64,000 nucleotides of DNA, from assembly GCA_913775095.1 (NCBI GenBank), contig CAJYIW010000004.1, positions 62,001 to 126,000 of the forward strand, given 5' to 3'. Each line of letters starts with the position of its first letter. The first letter of the stretch is position 1. This document shows positions 8,803 through 17,957 of the stretch, one piece after another. The position numbers and the translations under genes are program-made. Source of the stretch: an uncultured Siphonobacter sp. (GTDB lineage: Bacteria; Bacteroidota; Bacteroidia; Cytophagales; Spirosomataceae). The notes under the pieces were generated by a model that was not told the DNA's origin, ran no database searches, and saw only the letters and a program-made list of their open reading frames with translations.

Positions 8803-9936
8803 TCACTTCTGAATAATGAACCGCCTTGTCAAATACTTACGCACCGGGACATCGTAAAATTTCAAACTCAGATACGCTAAGACAATACTGCCGATAACCA
8901 GAGCAATGGCTCCCGGTAATGATTCCTGAAAAGTGTATTTATGATTTTTAACCCAGGCGTAATACAGGTAAATGAATGGGTAATGAACCATATATAAAGG
9001 ATACGAAAGGTCCCCCAGAAAATGGCAGATTTTAGCCGTTACGGGAGTAGTAGTCTTCCCGGAAGCTCCGAGGTAGACGAGTATCGGAAAAATAACCACG
9101 CAACAAATCGTATCATACATTCCATTCATCCACAGCTGTTCAGCTCCGCCAATGCGAGGCACTGCCAGTAAGGCGACTATGCATACACTACAAATCCAGA
9201 AGGCTCCTTTGACATTCGCAGGCTTAAAAATTCGGGAGAGTAACAAGCCCGCCGAAAAGGAAAACAATAAGCGTAACGAACCAGCCGTAAATTCTATTTC
9301 AGTCAATGAAAATCCGGCACAAATGTCGCCGTAAGGTCCTGCCATGGCAAAGGTACCCAATCCGATGCCAGCCATGATCACTACTCCGGTCAGGGCTTTC
9401 GTAGGTAGCTTGTGAAGAACGAAGGCATACAGAAGGGTGCCGACGTACTCGAAGAACAAAGACCAGCTGGGTCCATTAAGCGGAAACATCTCGCCTAAAC
9501 CGCGTACTTCATGGCCGGGAATAGCGGGGATTAACAGGGCGTTCATAAAGGTCGCGAATACTAAAGAGGCAACGCTGACTTTCGATACATCCCACACGTC
9601 GCAGACCTGAAAGTAAAACATCATTCCCCCCAGGAATGCTCCCATGACTACCATCGGGTGCAGACGAATGATTCTGCGTTTGAGAAAATCCCCGGCGGTC
9701 ATCGTGCTCCAGCGGTCATCATACGCGTATCCTACTACAAATCCGGAAAGGATAAAGAAAAAATCAACCGCCAGATAGCCATGATTGATTCCCTGATCAA
9801 TGTGACTGGTCGCAAACGCTTCAAATAAGTGAAAACAGACCACCGTAATGGCTGCGACGCCCCGCAATCCATCCAGTATTTTGTAATGGGGTTTGGTGTC
9901 GGCAAAGACGGAACCAGGGATGGGGGTATTTGACAT
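8803..9936 (-). CDS. Acyltransferase 3 family membrane protein (OafA/YrhL-like)
   Basis: 377-residue polytopic membrane acyltransferase of the type that O-acetylates cell-surface polysaccharides or lipids. The N-terminal hallmark is present: YKILDGLRGVAAITVVCFHLFEAF, whose His is the expected catalytic residue, followed by YLAVDFFFILSGFVVGYAY and the R-containing FLKRRIIRLHPM. About ten hydrophobic segments follow, ending with a basic tail. I start at the Met of MSNTPIPG because the 54 upstream codons are hydrophilic and unlike the family N-terminus. No glycan genes adjoin, so the acceptor is unknown. The gene ends at the edge of the tandem repeat array, which becomes its 3' untranslated region. 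Confidence 0.88.
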   Translation of the reverse strand: MSNTPIPGSVFADTKPHYKILDGLRGVAAITVVCFHLFEAFATSHIDQGINHGYLAVDFFFILSGFVVGYAYDDRWSTMTAGDFLKRRIIRLHPMVVMGAFLGGMMFYFQVCDVWDVSKVSVASLVFATFMNALLIPAIPGHEVRGLGEMFPLNGPSWSLFFEYVGTLLYAFVLHKLPTKALTGVVIMAGIGLGTFAMAGPYGDICAGFSLTEIEFTAGSLRLLFSFSAGLLLSRIFKPANVKGAFWICSVCIVALLAVPRIGGAEQLWMNGMYDTICCVVIFPILVYLGASGKTTTPVTAKICHFLGDLSYPLYMVHYPFIYLYYAWVKNHKYTFQESLPGAIALVIGSIVLAYLSLKFYDVPVRKYLTRRFIIQK

Positions 9937-10350
9937 ATAGTATTTAATTTGAATCCGCATGACGGGAACATCATCTCCAGACTCTTCTGAAATGATCCTG
10001 TTTTGAATCGTATCTCCGGGATCTGTATGACGGGGAATGCGAATATACTGGTCGTACCTTAACTGATGCCCTGCCCGCGACGCTTCGGGGAATATCATTG
10101 ATCATCGCCGAAAATGTTCGTTTTTTACCTGACAGCAGTAACCCATGTTCCTCCCTTTTCAGAGGCAATGCTGGAAGCTTACGACCTGAACACTTGAGAA
10201 AAGTTTGTCACTGCTGACATAGGGTTGTCACTAAAGCCTTCTAGGTTTACAACGTGATTAACCTAAGATGCTGCTGAGAGCTTGCTGGACATTTTCCAGA
10301 GCTGCTCCTCTCGTTCGACACTCAATCTTACACTACTAATCCTATACGCA
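9937..10350. other. Divergent intergenic region
   Basis: About 410 bases between the acyltransferase (minus) and effector-binding (plus) genes. The only thing of note is a direct repeat TTGTCACT at 10205-10212 and 10225-10232, 20 bases apart (two helical turns), about 120 bases upstream of the effector-binding gene. It could be a paired activator site, but the evidence is thin. Confidence 0.4.
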
Positions 10351-10818
10351 ATGACTGCTCAAACCATTCAGAAATTTCATGTGATCGGAATTTCGACGAG
10401 AACCACCAATGAAAACGGCCAGGCTGCCGCGGACCTTGAGGCATTATGGGGTCGGTTTTGGGGTGAAGACATTCAAAAACAAATTCCTGCTAAGGTCAGC
10501 GACGACATCTATGCGGTTTACACGGAGTATGAAACAGATTTCACGCGTCCGTATACCACCATTATTGGGTTAGCCGTAAGCTCCCTGGAAAATATCCCAC
10601 AGGGCTTTACCGGAATAACCATAGAAACTTCAGTGTACGAGAAATTTGTTTCCAGGGGAAAAATGCCCGAAGCGGTTTTCAATACCTGGCTGGAAATATG
10701 GGCGAACGAAGAACTGAATGCAAAGCGGGCGTATCAGGCGGACTTTACCGTACACGGAAAAAAATACTACGATGGCGATCAGGCTGAAGTAGAAACATTT
10801 ATTTCTGTAAAAAGCTAG
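10351..10818 (+). CDS. GyrI-like / Cass2-type effector-binding protein
   Basis: 155-residue stand-alone effector-binding domain. Members of this GyrI/SOUL-fold family bind amphipathic small molecules, often as the sensing part of AraC or MerR regulators; stand-alone versions such as Cass2 occur in integrons. The pattern is visible: KFHVIGISTRTTNENGQAAADLEALWGRFW at the N-terminus, then IYAVYTEYETDFTRPYTTIIG, IPQGFTGITIE and a C-terminal AYQADFTVHGKKYYDGDQAEVETFISV. No DNA-binding domain is fused. I start at MTAQTIQ rather than 23 codons earlier because that is where family similarity begins. A terminator follows. Ligand and partner are unknown. Confidence 0.8.
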   Translation: MTAQTIQKFHVIGISTRTTNENGQAAADLEALWGRFWGEDIQKQIPAKVSDDIYAVYTEYETDFTRPYTTIIGLAVSSLENIPQGFTGITIETSVYEKFVSRGKMPEAVFNTWLEIWANEELNAKRAYQADFTVHGKKYYDGDQAEVETFISVKS

Positions 10819-10853
10819 ACTCTTCCGCTACCGTGTTCATTTGGTTTTATATA

Positions 10854-10881
10854 AAAAGGGACCGCTTTCGCCGTCCCTTTT
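10854..10881. terminator. Bidirectional terminator
   Basis: AAAAGGGAC pairs perfectly with GTCCCTTTT around a 10-base loop, between the convergent effector-binding and sugar-isomerase-like genes. T-runs are present on both strands. Confidence 0.85.
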
Positions 10882-10897
10882 CTGTTACTTTTACTGA

Positions 10898-11767
10898 CTA
10901 AACACTAAGTTTTTTCATATACTCAGCGTCTTTTTTCAGACTGTCCATGGGAGAGCCGGGATATTCTTCCTGCTCAACAAGGAAATATTTGATGCTGCTG
11001 TTATCCAGTACACTGCGAAGCGTTTTCTTGAAATCTACCGCTCCTTCTCCAATGTCGTTTTGTACGGGCTTGCCACCTTTAACGGTATAATCCTTGATGT
11101 GACACAGTTCGTAGCGTTTGCCGTATTTCTTGAGGTGTTCGGTCGTGTTTACGCCCGCCACGTCAATCCAGCAAAGATCCAGCTCAAACATCACGTTTTT
11201 AGGCTCAGTGTTCGCCAATAAGAAATCCTGGGGTAATTTACCGTCAAGGGGCTTGAAGGAATAATCGTGGTTATGGTAACCGAATTTCAAACCGCTTTTC
11301 TTTACTTCTTCACCTACTTTGTTAAAATCATCGGCAATTTTCTTCCAGTCATCCCAGCTCTTCTGTGCACCGATGTAAGGGCACAGCAGGTAACTCAGAC
11401 CCGCCCCTTTCGCCATTTCGATGTCTTTTTTCAGTTGATCGGGGCTACTGGCGGCTTTGCGGAAATCAAAGTGCGTAGAGATCATCTTTACACCCAGACC
11501 GTCCAGAAAACTTTTGATTTCTTTGGGTTCCATACCCCACAGAAAACCTTTAGGTCCGCTGTAGCTTTCGAATTGTTTGTAGCCAAATTGAGCCAGCTGG
11601 GTCATAATGCCCTTAGGATCTTTGGGAAGTACATCCCGGGCACTGTATAATTGAACGCCGAACGGACTGATGGTTTTTGCGGGGGCAGCCCAGAGGTTGG
11701 ACTGTTGAAGAGTTAAAGCACCGGCAGCAAGAAGACCGGATTGTTTCAAAAAGTTACGACGTTGCAT
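10898..11767 (-). CDS. Tat-exported sugar phosphate isomerase/epimerase-like protein
   Basis: 289-residue xylose-isomerase-like TIM-barrel protein. The N-terminus MQRRNFLKQSGLLAAGALTL is a Tat-type signal (RRNFLK), so the folded protein is probably exported. Barrel features follow: FGVQLYSARD, GVKMISTHFDF, LKFGYHNHDYSF (metal-binding His), MFELDLCWIDVAG, ELCHIKDYT, FLVEQEEY. These give the usual His/Glu/Asp metal ligands of the family. In Bacteroidota these proteins usually accompany sugar or inositol catabolism, but no such gene adjoins. The start was moved 17 codons in from the longest frame so that the Tat motif is N-terminal. The exact reaction is not predictable. Confidence 0.87.
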   Translation of the reverse strand: MQRRNFLKQSGLLAAGALTLQQSNLWAAPAKTISPFGVQLYSARDVLPKDPKGIMTQLAQFGYKQFESYSGPKGFLWGMEPKEIKSFLDGLGVKMISTHFDFRKAASSPDQLKKDIEMAKGAGLSYLLCPYIGAQKSWDDWKKIADDFNKVGEEVKKSGLKFGYHNHDYSFKPLDGKLPQDFLLANTEPKNVMFELDLCWIDVAGVNTTEHLKKYGKRYELCHIKDYTVKGGKPVQNDIGEGAVDFKKTLRSVLDNSSIKYFLVEQEEYPGSPMDSLKKDAEYMKKLSV

Positions 11768-12040
11768 GTTTATGGATATAAATGCCTGTTCAGAGAAAAG
11801 CAAATGTGCGTATTTCACGGGGTCTATCCAACCCTCACCGGAAGAATCTGCTGTTAATAATTCAAAAACAACTTTTTCGGGGACGGCTTTTTTGCCTCTG
11901 ATTTCTAATTTAACAAAAACTGATACTTTTTAAACATCCACCCTCCGTTCGGCTAGCCGTGTTAATTATTCGTGAATAGTTAAGAAACTGGTTAACTTCC
12001 TGGCTATTCTGTGGTTTATAAGTCAGTTAGATGAGATCCC

Positions 12041-12958
12041 ATGAACCCCCGCCGAAAAAAACTTAAAGAGCGAAAGTTGATTAAACTTTCCATTGCCATT
12101 GGCTCTCTGCTGACCCTCTGGGCCGTCGTTATTGGCATTCTGGGCGATTCGAAATCCATTATTTTTGATGCCCTTTTTTCCCTCGTGGGTATTAGCATGT
12201 CCGGGGTTTCCCTGTTCGTTACCAATTTCATCCGAAAACCCGACGACGATCACCTGCCTTTTGGTCGGTCGCAGTTTGAGCCTTTTTACATTTCGGTTCA
12301 GTCGCTGATCATCATTTTTCTCTGCTTGTATTCCTTTGCCACGTCCACAATTGATATTTTAAACGGCGGGCGGGAAGTAGAAATTACCATTGCCCTTCCT
12401 TACCTGATCACTTCCATCGTTGTCTGTATTGTTCTAGGGCTTCATTTTCGCAAGAAAGCCCGGCTGCTACGATCCAATTACCTCCTGATTGAAGCAAACG
12501 AGTGGCAGCTGGATGCTTTGCTGAGTTTCGGGGTTCTGGTAGTGCTCTCGCTGAGTTACTTTTTCAGAAACACGTCGTTAGCCCGCTTCATCCCTTTCCT
12601 GGATCCAGTAACGGTTCTGATCATTTCCTTGCTCTTCATGCGTATTCCGGCCCGTACGTTCTGGAAAAACATTAAGGAATTATTACAGTATGCTCCCGAT
12701 GATGAAGTAGAAGACAAGATTCACGAAGCTTCGGAAAAAATCGCCCGTCAGTATCATTTTCTGGATTCACTGGTTCGGGTCGCTAAAACGGGCAGCAGTT
12801 ATACCGTAGAAATTGATTTTCTTTTACCCAAAAGTCAGGCCCATACCCCCCTGATTGAACTGGACAGCATTCGTCAGGAATTGTATGAGCTAATCAAAGG
12901 CGATTACCAGATGTGGCTGACCATCTCGTTTACTACCGAGCGGAAATGGATGTTATAA
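12041..12958 (+). CDS. Cation diffusion facilitator transporter with atypical metal site
   Basis: 305-residue CDF family protein, expected to export a divalent cation (Zn, Fe, Mn or Co) in exchange for protons. About six transmembrane segments are followed by a C-terminal cytoplasmic domain from about residue 220. Family landmarks: IFDALFSLVGI in helix 2, DDDHLPFGRSQFEPF after it (the usual H-P-F/Y-G-H/R motif), and EANEWQLDALLS in helix 5. Canonical members have two acidic or His ligands four residues apart in each of helices 2 and 5. Here helix 2 has D43 with S47, and helix 5 has E154 with D158. The site is therefore unusual, and the substrate should not be assumed to be zinc. A second, more typical paralogue lies at 42845-43750. 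Confidence 0.88.
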   Translation: MNPRRKKLKERKLIKLSIAIGSLLTLWAVVIGILGDSKSIIFDALFSLVGISMSGVSLFVTNFIRKPDDDHLPFGRSQFEPFYISVQSLIIIFLCLYSFATSTIDILNGGREVEITIALPYLITSIVVCIVLGLHFRKKARLLRSNYLLIEANEWQLDALLSFGVLVVLSLSYFFRNTSLARFIPFLDPVTVLIISLLFMRIPARTFWKNIKELLQYAPDDEVEDKIHEASEKIARQYHFLDSLVRVAKTGSSYTVEIDFLLPKSQAHTPLIELDSIRQELYELIKGDYQMWLTISFTTERKWML

Positions 12959-13051
12959 AAGGGAATATTAATTATTCTTATAATGTATTAAAAATAGATA
13001 ACTTACAGAACCGTATCTGATCAACCGCCCGACATTAACTCGCTGATTCTT

Positions 13052-13795
13052 ATGAAACCTCACTATCTTCTCCTTTTACTGGGATCTTTCATGATTTGCG
13101 TATCCTGCCAGAAAAAAGAAGTGATCCCAAATCCGGATTTTCAGTACGCGTTGTCCAGTGAATTATTACGTAAGCATTTATCCGTTTTTCCAGTAAACGA
13201 ATCCATTACTTTTTCTAATCGTAGTGTAGACGGAGTAAATTATATCTGGAATTTTGGAAATGGTATTACCTCTAAGGAAAGCAATCCGGTGGTTCAGTTT
13301 CAGCAAGCAGGTAACTATTCGGTTCAACTCACCACAGTCAGCAAAACCGGAACCCGTGCTACAACAACCCAAAACATTAAGATTGTGGATCGTATGATTA
13401 AGAGAGTTTTGATCAATCGCTTGAATTACGAAACAATTCCAGGTTGGAATAATACGAAGAAAGTCGATTTGACGATGGAAGTTGTCTTAAAAGGAACTTC
13501 TCAGGGTTCTAGCCTACTCTATAAATCAGAAACGCTCAAAAATATTCCCGGTACACGAACCTCTCTGGAGCTTCCGGTTGAGCTTCACACGGTACTAAAT
13601 GTTAATGATTCTGAATGGCCCGATTTAGTCATTAATCTGATTGGTAATGACGGTTCAGGACCTCGCACTATCGCTTCAACTCAGTATTCAGGTGGAGGCT
13701 GCGTGATTAATTTTTCACCGGAACATTCTTCTTACCTCATTATAGGTAGCTTTTTGGGTAACAGCATTACCATCGAATTAGGATATGACCAGTAA
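13052..13795 (+). CDS. PKD-domain lipoprotein
   Basis: 247-residue exported lipoprotein: signal MKPHYLLLLLGSFMICVSC with lipobox CVSC. Residues about 45-115 form one PKD domain: ITFSNRSVDGVNYIWNFGNGITSKESNPVVQFQQAGNYSVQLTTVSKTG, where WNFGNG corresponds to the canonical WDFGDG core. The remaining about 130 residues are beta-rich and not recognised. PKD domains mediate surface protein or carbohydrate contacts. It is preceded by the CDF gene on the same strand with a 93-base gap, and followed by a strong bidirectional terminator, so it may be monocistronic. Function unknown. Confidence 0.85.
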   Translation: MKPHYLLLLLGSFMICVSCQKKEVIPNPDFQYALSSELLRKHLSVFPVNESITFSNRSVDGVNYIWNFGNGITSKESNPVVQFQQAGNYSVQLTTVSKTGTRATTTQNIKIVDRMIKRVLINRLNYETIPGWNNTKKVDLTMEVVLKGTSQGSSLLYKSETLKNIPGTRTSLELPVELHTVLNVNDSEWPDLVINLIGNDGSGPRTIASTQYSGGGCVINFSPEHSSYLIIGSFLGNSITIELGYDQ

Positions 13796-13819
13796 AATAT
13801 TCCCATAGTACTAAACACA

Positions 13820-13849
13820 AAAACGGACCCACTTTCGCGGGTCCGTTTT
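13820..13849. terminator. Bidirectional terminator
   Basis: AAAACGGACCC pairs perfectly with GGGTCCGTTTT around an 8-base loop, between the convergent PKD lipoprotein and purL genes. Confidence 0.9.
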
Positions 13850-13866
13850 CTATTCATTAACGCTGA

Positions 13867-16800
13867 TTATTGTTTTTCAACCAGCCAGTTCTTGGCGTTG
13901 ACAAAGGCTTCCATCCAGGGAGATACTTCGTCTTTACGACCTGCTGGATAATACGGCCACTGCCATTGCAGGGCCGAACGTTCCGCGTGGGGCATCATGA
14001 CAAGGTGACGACCTGTTTGGTCGCACATCATCGCGGTATCAAAGCTAGAGCCATTCGGATTAGCCGGATACGTGTGATAGGTATATTTCGCCGTGATCTG
14101 ATATTCGCTTTCGTCGTAAGGAAGCTCAAAACGACCTTCGCCGTGCGAAATCCACACGCCAAGCGTGCTACCCGCCAGCGTAGAAAGCATCACCGAGTTA
14201 TTCTCCTGAATCGTTACCGAGGTGAACAGACTTTCGTGTTTGTGACTTTCATTATGCTTCATTTTCGGCTTCACCTCGTGGTCAGGGTTGATTAATCCTA
14301 ACTCGATGAAAAGCTGACAACCGTTACAGATCCCTACCGAAAGGGTGTCTTCGCGTTGGAAAAACTTCTCAATCGCCTGTTTCGCTTTTTCGTTGTACAG
14401 GAACGAACCGGCCCAGCCTTTGGCTGAACCCAGCACGTCGGAGTTAGAAAAACCACCCACGGCCCCGAGGAACTGAATATCTTCCAGCGTTTCCCGACCC
14501 GAAATCAAATCCGTCATGTGAACGTCTTTCACTTCGAAGCCTGCCAGGTATAAAGCATTCGCCAGTTCGCGTTCGGAGTTACTTCCTTTTTCACGAAGAA
14601 CGGCCGCTTTCGGGCGGTAGCCTTCAATCACTGGTTTTTTACCCGTGAACTGCGTGGGAAACGTGTATTGTAACAAATGATTTTTATAATTCTCAAAACG
14701 CTCCGTTGCTTTCGCGACGCCACTTTGCTTCTGATCGAGTAGATACGACGTTTTGAACCATACATCACGCAGCTGATCGACGTTCAAGGTCCAGCTGGCG
14801 TCCTGATCTTTGATCGTTACCGTTGCTTCAGCGGTTACTTCGCCAATTTTATGGAAGGTTACTCCTTTAGCCGTCAGAATTTCCTCCACCGAAGCATCCG
14901 CCTGGAAGACGATACTGATGTTTTCGGAGAACAGTTTCGCCACGCTATCCTGCTGACCTAAAGCAGTCAGATCATACGTAGCACCGAGGTTCCGATCCGC
15001 GAAGCACAGTTCGAGTAAGGTCGTAATCAACCCACCACTGCCGACGTCGTGACCCGCCTGGATTTTTCCGGCTTTGATCAGTTCCTGAAGGGTATCAAAA
15101 GCAGTTTTGAACGCTTCGGCATTGACCACGTCAGGCGTTTCGTTACCGATTCGATTTAAAATCTGAGCCAGTGAAGACCCGCCCAGCTTGTATTGATCAC
15201 CCGAAAGGTTGATGTAATAAATCGAACCACCATCTTTTTGCAGAACGGGCTCAATCACACCCCGCACGTCGTTACAGGGAGCACCCGCTGAAATAATTAC
15301 CGTACCGGGAGCAATCACATCCGCGTTGGGATATTTCTGCTTCATCGACAGTGAATCCTTACCCGTCGGGATGTTAATTCCCAGGCTGATGGCAAAGTCA
15401 GAACAGGCCTGAACGGCTTTGTACAAACGAGCATCTTCGCCTTTGTTCTTACAGGCCCACATCCAGTTGGCCGACAGCGAAACGCTTTTCAGACCTTCTT
15501 CGAGCGGAGCCCAAACGATGTTTGATAATGATTCAGCAATAGCATTCCGACTACCCGCCGCCGGATCAATCAGAGCCGAGATAGGAGCATGTCCGATGGA
15601 AGTGGCAATGCCGTCTTTACCCTGAAAATCCAGAGCCATGACGCCCACGTTGTTCAGGGGCAAGTGCAGGGGACCTACATTTTGCTGCTTGGCCACGCGG
15701 CCACCCACGCAACGATCTACTTTATTGGTTAACCAATCTTTACTGGCAACGGCTTCGAGTTGAAGAACGGCCTCCAGATAGGTTTCTAATTCCTTTACTT
15801 CATAGGTAACGGGCTGATAGGTACGTTCTACCGTTTCATCGTTCATGATGGTCTTGGGAGCACTGCCAAACATATCAGCCAGGGCCAGATCCATCGGTTT
15901 TGCCTCTTTCGTGTGCGAGGCAATCGTGAAGCGATGATCGGCGGTTACTTCACCCACGTTATACATCGGTGCCCGCTCGCGGTCGGCAATGCGTTGCAGC
16001 GTTTCCAGATCGGCGGAACCGATGACCAGACCCATCCGCTCCTGTGACTCGTTACCCACGATTTCTTTGGCCGAAAGCGTAGGATCACCCACGGGTAACT
16101 TATCCAGATCAATGGAACCGCCCGTATCTTCGATCAATTCCGAGAGACAGTTCAGGTGTCCACCGGCTCCGTGATCGTGAATCGAAACGATGGGGTTATT
16201 ACCACTTTCTACTAATCCCCGAACGGCGTTTGCCACGCGTTTCTGCATTTCAGGGTTGGAACGCTGAATGGCGTTCAACTCAATGCCTGAACCGAATTTG
16301 CCCGTATCGGCAGAAGAAACCGCCGCACCGCCCAGGCCAATTCGATAGTTATCGCCTCCCATGACCACGATCTGGTCGCCCTGTTTCGGCTCGTGTTTGA
16401 TGGCTTGCTCGGCCTTACCGTAGCCAATGCCACCGGCCTGCATGATGACTTTATCGTAACCCAGCGTGCGACCGTCTTCTTCGTGTTCGAAGGTTAATAC
16501 CGAACCCGTGATGAGCGGCTGACCGAATTTATTACCAAAATCAGTGGCCCCGTTGGATGCTTTAATCAGAATGTCCATTGGCGTCTGGTACAGCCATTTA
16601 CGCTCGGCTACGCCCTGCTCCCAGGGACGATCCTGTTGCAGACGCGAAAGGGCCGTCATATACACCGCCGTTCCCGCCAGAGGAATGGCTCCCTGTCCAC
16701 CAGCCAGGCGGTCACGAATTTCTCCACCAGAACCCGTGGCAGCACCACTAAAAGGTTCTACTGTGGTGGGGAAGTTATGCGTTTCCGCTTTCAGCGAGAT

Positions 16801-17523
16801 TACGGAATCAAATTCGGTTACCTCGTAGAATTCGGGAACGTCGGGACGCTTGGGTGCGAACTGTTGCACGCGGGGCCCTTTTACGAAGGCTACGTTATCT
16901 TTATACGCCGAGACAATACCATTAGGGTTCGTTTCGGACGTTTTACGAATCAGTTTGAAAAGAGAAGTAGGCTTTGCCTCGCCGTCAATCACGAACGTAC
17001 CGTTGAAGATTTTGTGACGGCAGTGCTCGGAGTTCACCTGCGAAAAGCCAAAGACTTCCGCATCGGTGAGCTTGCGACCCAGTTTTTCCGAGAGCTTATT
17101 CAGGTAATCCACCTCTTCATCGCTCAGGGAAAGACCTTCCTGTTTGTTATAAGCCGCGATGTCGTCCAGCTCAATAATCGGTTCAGGTTCGATGTTAACG
17201 GTAAAGATTTCCTGATTGAGTTCCTCATATTTCTGAGAAATCATCGGATCAAAACCCGTGAAATCAGCCGCTACTTTCGTAAACTCCTCGATTCGGCTGA
17301 TTCCCGTAATATTCATATTCTGGGTAATCTCTACAGCATTGGTACTCCAGGGGGTGATCATGGCTGCCCGTGGGCCCGTAAACACCTGATTGATTGTAGT
17401 TTCCGGCAACAAGGATGAGTCTCCGAAGAGCCAGTTCAATTTAGAAATGTCCGCGTCAGTCAACGACTGCTGGGTTTCAACCGCGTAAACAGTAACCTGA
17501 TCGGCAGAAAAGAAATAAATCAT
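13867..17523 (-). CDS. purL: Phosphoribosylformylglycinamidine synthase (large single-chain PurL)
   Basis: Fourth step of purine synthesis: formylglycinamide ribonucleotide plus glutamine and ATP to the amidine. This is the large single-chain form (1218 residues) that fuses the N-terminal PurS-like domain, the linker and two AIR-synthase-like halves, and the C-terminal glutaminase. Visible landmarks: SEHCRHKIFNG (linker), LKAETHNFPTTVEPFSGAATGSGGEIRD (ATP site), VGNESQERMGLV, IPTGKDSLSMKQK, then the glutaminase VGICNGCQLFIELG with its nucleophile Cys and a C-terminal MMPHAERS with the catalytic His. I start at MIYFFSADQV, because the 32 upstream codons of the longest frame are not family-like. 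A TACCTTTG box lies 42 bases upstream. It stands alone rather than in a pur operon. Confidence 0.96.
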   Translation of the reverse strand: MIYFFSADQVTVYAVETQQSLTDADISKLNWLFGDSSLLPETTINQVFTGPRAAMITPWSTNAVEITQNMNITGISRIEEFTKVAADFTGFDPMISQKYEELNQEIFTVNIEPEPIIELDDIAAYNKQEGLSLSDEEVDYLNKLSEKLGRKLTDAEVFGFSQVNSEHCRHKIFNGTFVIDGEAKPTSLFKLIRKTSETNPNGIVSAYKDNVAFVKGPRVQQFAPKRPDVPEFYEVTEFDSVISLKAETHNFPTTVEPFSGAATGSGGEIRDRLAGGQGAIPLAGTAVYMTALSRLQQDRPWEQGVAERKWLYQTPMDILIKASNGATDFGNKFGQPLITGSVLTFEHEEDGRTLGYDKVIMQAGGIGYGKAEQAIKHEPKQGDQIVVMGGDNYRIGLGGAAVSSADTGKFGSGIELNAIQRSNPEMQKRVANAVRGLVESGNNPIVSIHDHGAGGHLNCLSELIEDTGGSIDLDKLPVGDPTLSAKEIVGNESQERMGLVIGSADLETLQRIADRERAPMYNVGEVTADHRFTIASHTKEAKPMDLALADMFGSAPKTIMNDETVERTYQPVTYEVKELETYLEAVLQLEAVASKDWLTNKVDRCVGGRVAKQQNVGPLHLPLNNVGVMALDFQGKDGIATSIGHAPISALIDPAAGSRNAIAESLSNIVWAPLEEGLKSVSLSANWMWACKNKGEDARLYKAVQACSDFAISLGINIPTGKDSLSMKQKYPNADVIAPGTVIISAGAPCNDVRGVIEPVLQKDGGSIYYINLSGDQYKLGGSSLAQILNRIGNETPDVVNAEAFKTAFDTLQELIKAGKIQAGHDVGSGGLITTLLELCFADRNLGATYDLTALGQQDSVAKLFSENISIVFQADASVEEILTAKGVTFHKIGEVTAEATVTIKDQDASWTLNVDQLRDVWFKTSYLLDQKQSGVAKATERFENYKNHLLQYTFPTQFTGKKPVIEGYRPKAAVLREKGSNSERELANALYLAGFEVKDVHMTDLISGRETLEDIQFLGAVGGFSNSDVLGSAKGWAGSFLYNEKAKQAIEKFFQREDTLSVGICNGCQLFIELGLINPDHEVKPKMKHNESHKHESLFTSVTIQENNSVMLSTLAGSTLGVWISHGEGRFELPYDESEYQITAKYTYHTYPANPNGSSFDTAMMCDQTGRHLVMMPHAERSALQWQWPYYPAGRKDEVSPWMEAFVNAKNWLVEKQ

Positions 17524-17564
17524 GTTTGGAGTCGTAATGCTAGATAAAAGCTTAGTACTTGCTA

Positions 17565-17572
17565 CAAAGGTA
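17565..17572 (-). promoter_or_regulatory. Candidate -7 box of purL (TACCTTTG)
   Basis: Minus strand reads TACCTTTG, a match to the TAnnTTTG element, 42 bases upstream of the chosen purL start. It overlaps the longest possible reading frame, which supports the shorter start. Confidence 0.45.
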
Positions 17573-17901
17573 GCGTGATTCGACCGTTTTTTAGAAAAAA
17601 ATCCAAGTTGTCGATACACAGGGTATTTCTCAGAAGATTTTCTTCCAACCTTCTATCAAAAATCACATTTATTCTATTTCCGGATAAGACCCTGAGCACC
17701 TTTCCGAACTACACTACCGGAGCAACGCAGGGAGCCGGGGGATGATTCAGTTCACTAAAAAATTTTCCATTGACTATAGGTGTGAAGGTATGGTTTTTTT
17801 CAGGTACCTGAATTTTGAGCCGTTTTATCCGAATTTTATACCAAAAAGAGGGCAAAATTAACATTTGATCAAATAGCCCTGCGGTCCACTCTGCGGGGCA
17901 T

Positions 17902-17909
17902 TACTTTTG
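17902..17909 (+). promoter_or_regulatory. Candidate -7 box (TACTTTTG)
   Basis: Matches TAnnTTTG, 48 bases upstream of the glycosyltransferase ATG. A TTTG occurs upstream at 17864 but at too long a spacing to be its -33 partner. Confidence 0.4.
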
Positions 17910-17957
17910 GTTCAGGCTTCCACACAATAAACAATTCTCAGTCAAATTTTTGCGAGT

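Larger units (their letters stand above)
17524..17957. other. Divergent purL/glycosyltransferase intergenic region
   Basis: 434 bases. Contains the purL TACCTTTG box, a perfect 14-base palindrome TTCAGGTACCTGAA at 17799-17812 near the centre, and a TACTTTTG box at 17902-17909 facing the glycosyltransferase. No purine-riboswitch-like architecture was recognised. Confidence 0.5.

Noticed and set aside
8199-8816. Plus-strand open frames giving repeated HLDRRE-like peptides
   Set aside because: They are translations of the tandem intergenic repeat; there is no start context or domain, and the frame changes between units.
16636-17418. 260-codon open frame antisense to purL
   Set aside because: It lies entirely opposite strongly conserved purL coding sequence and shows no domain or signal.
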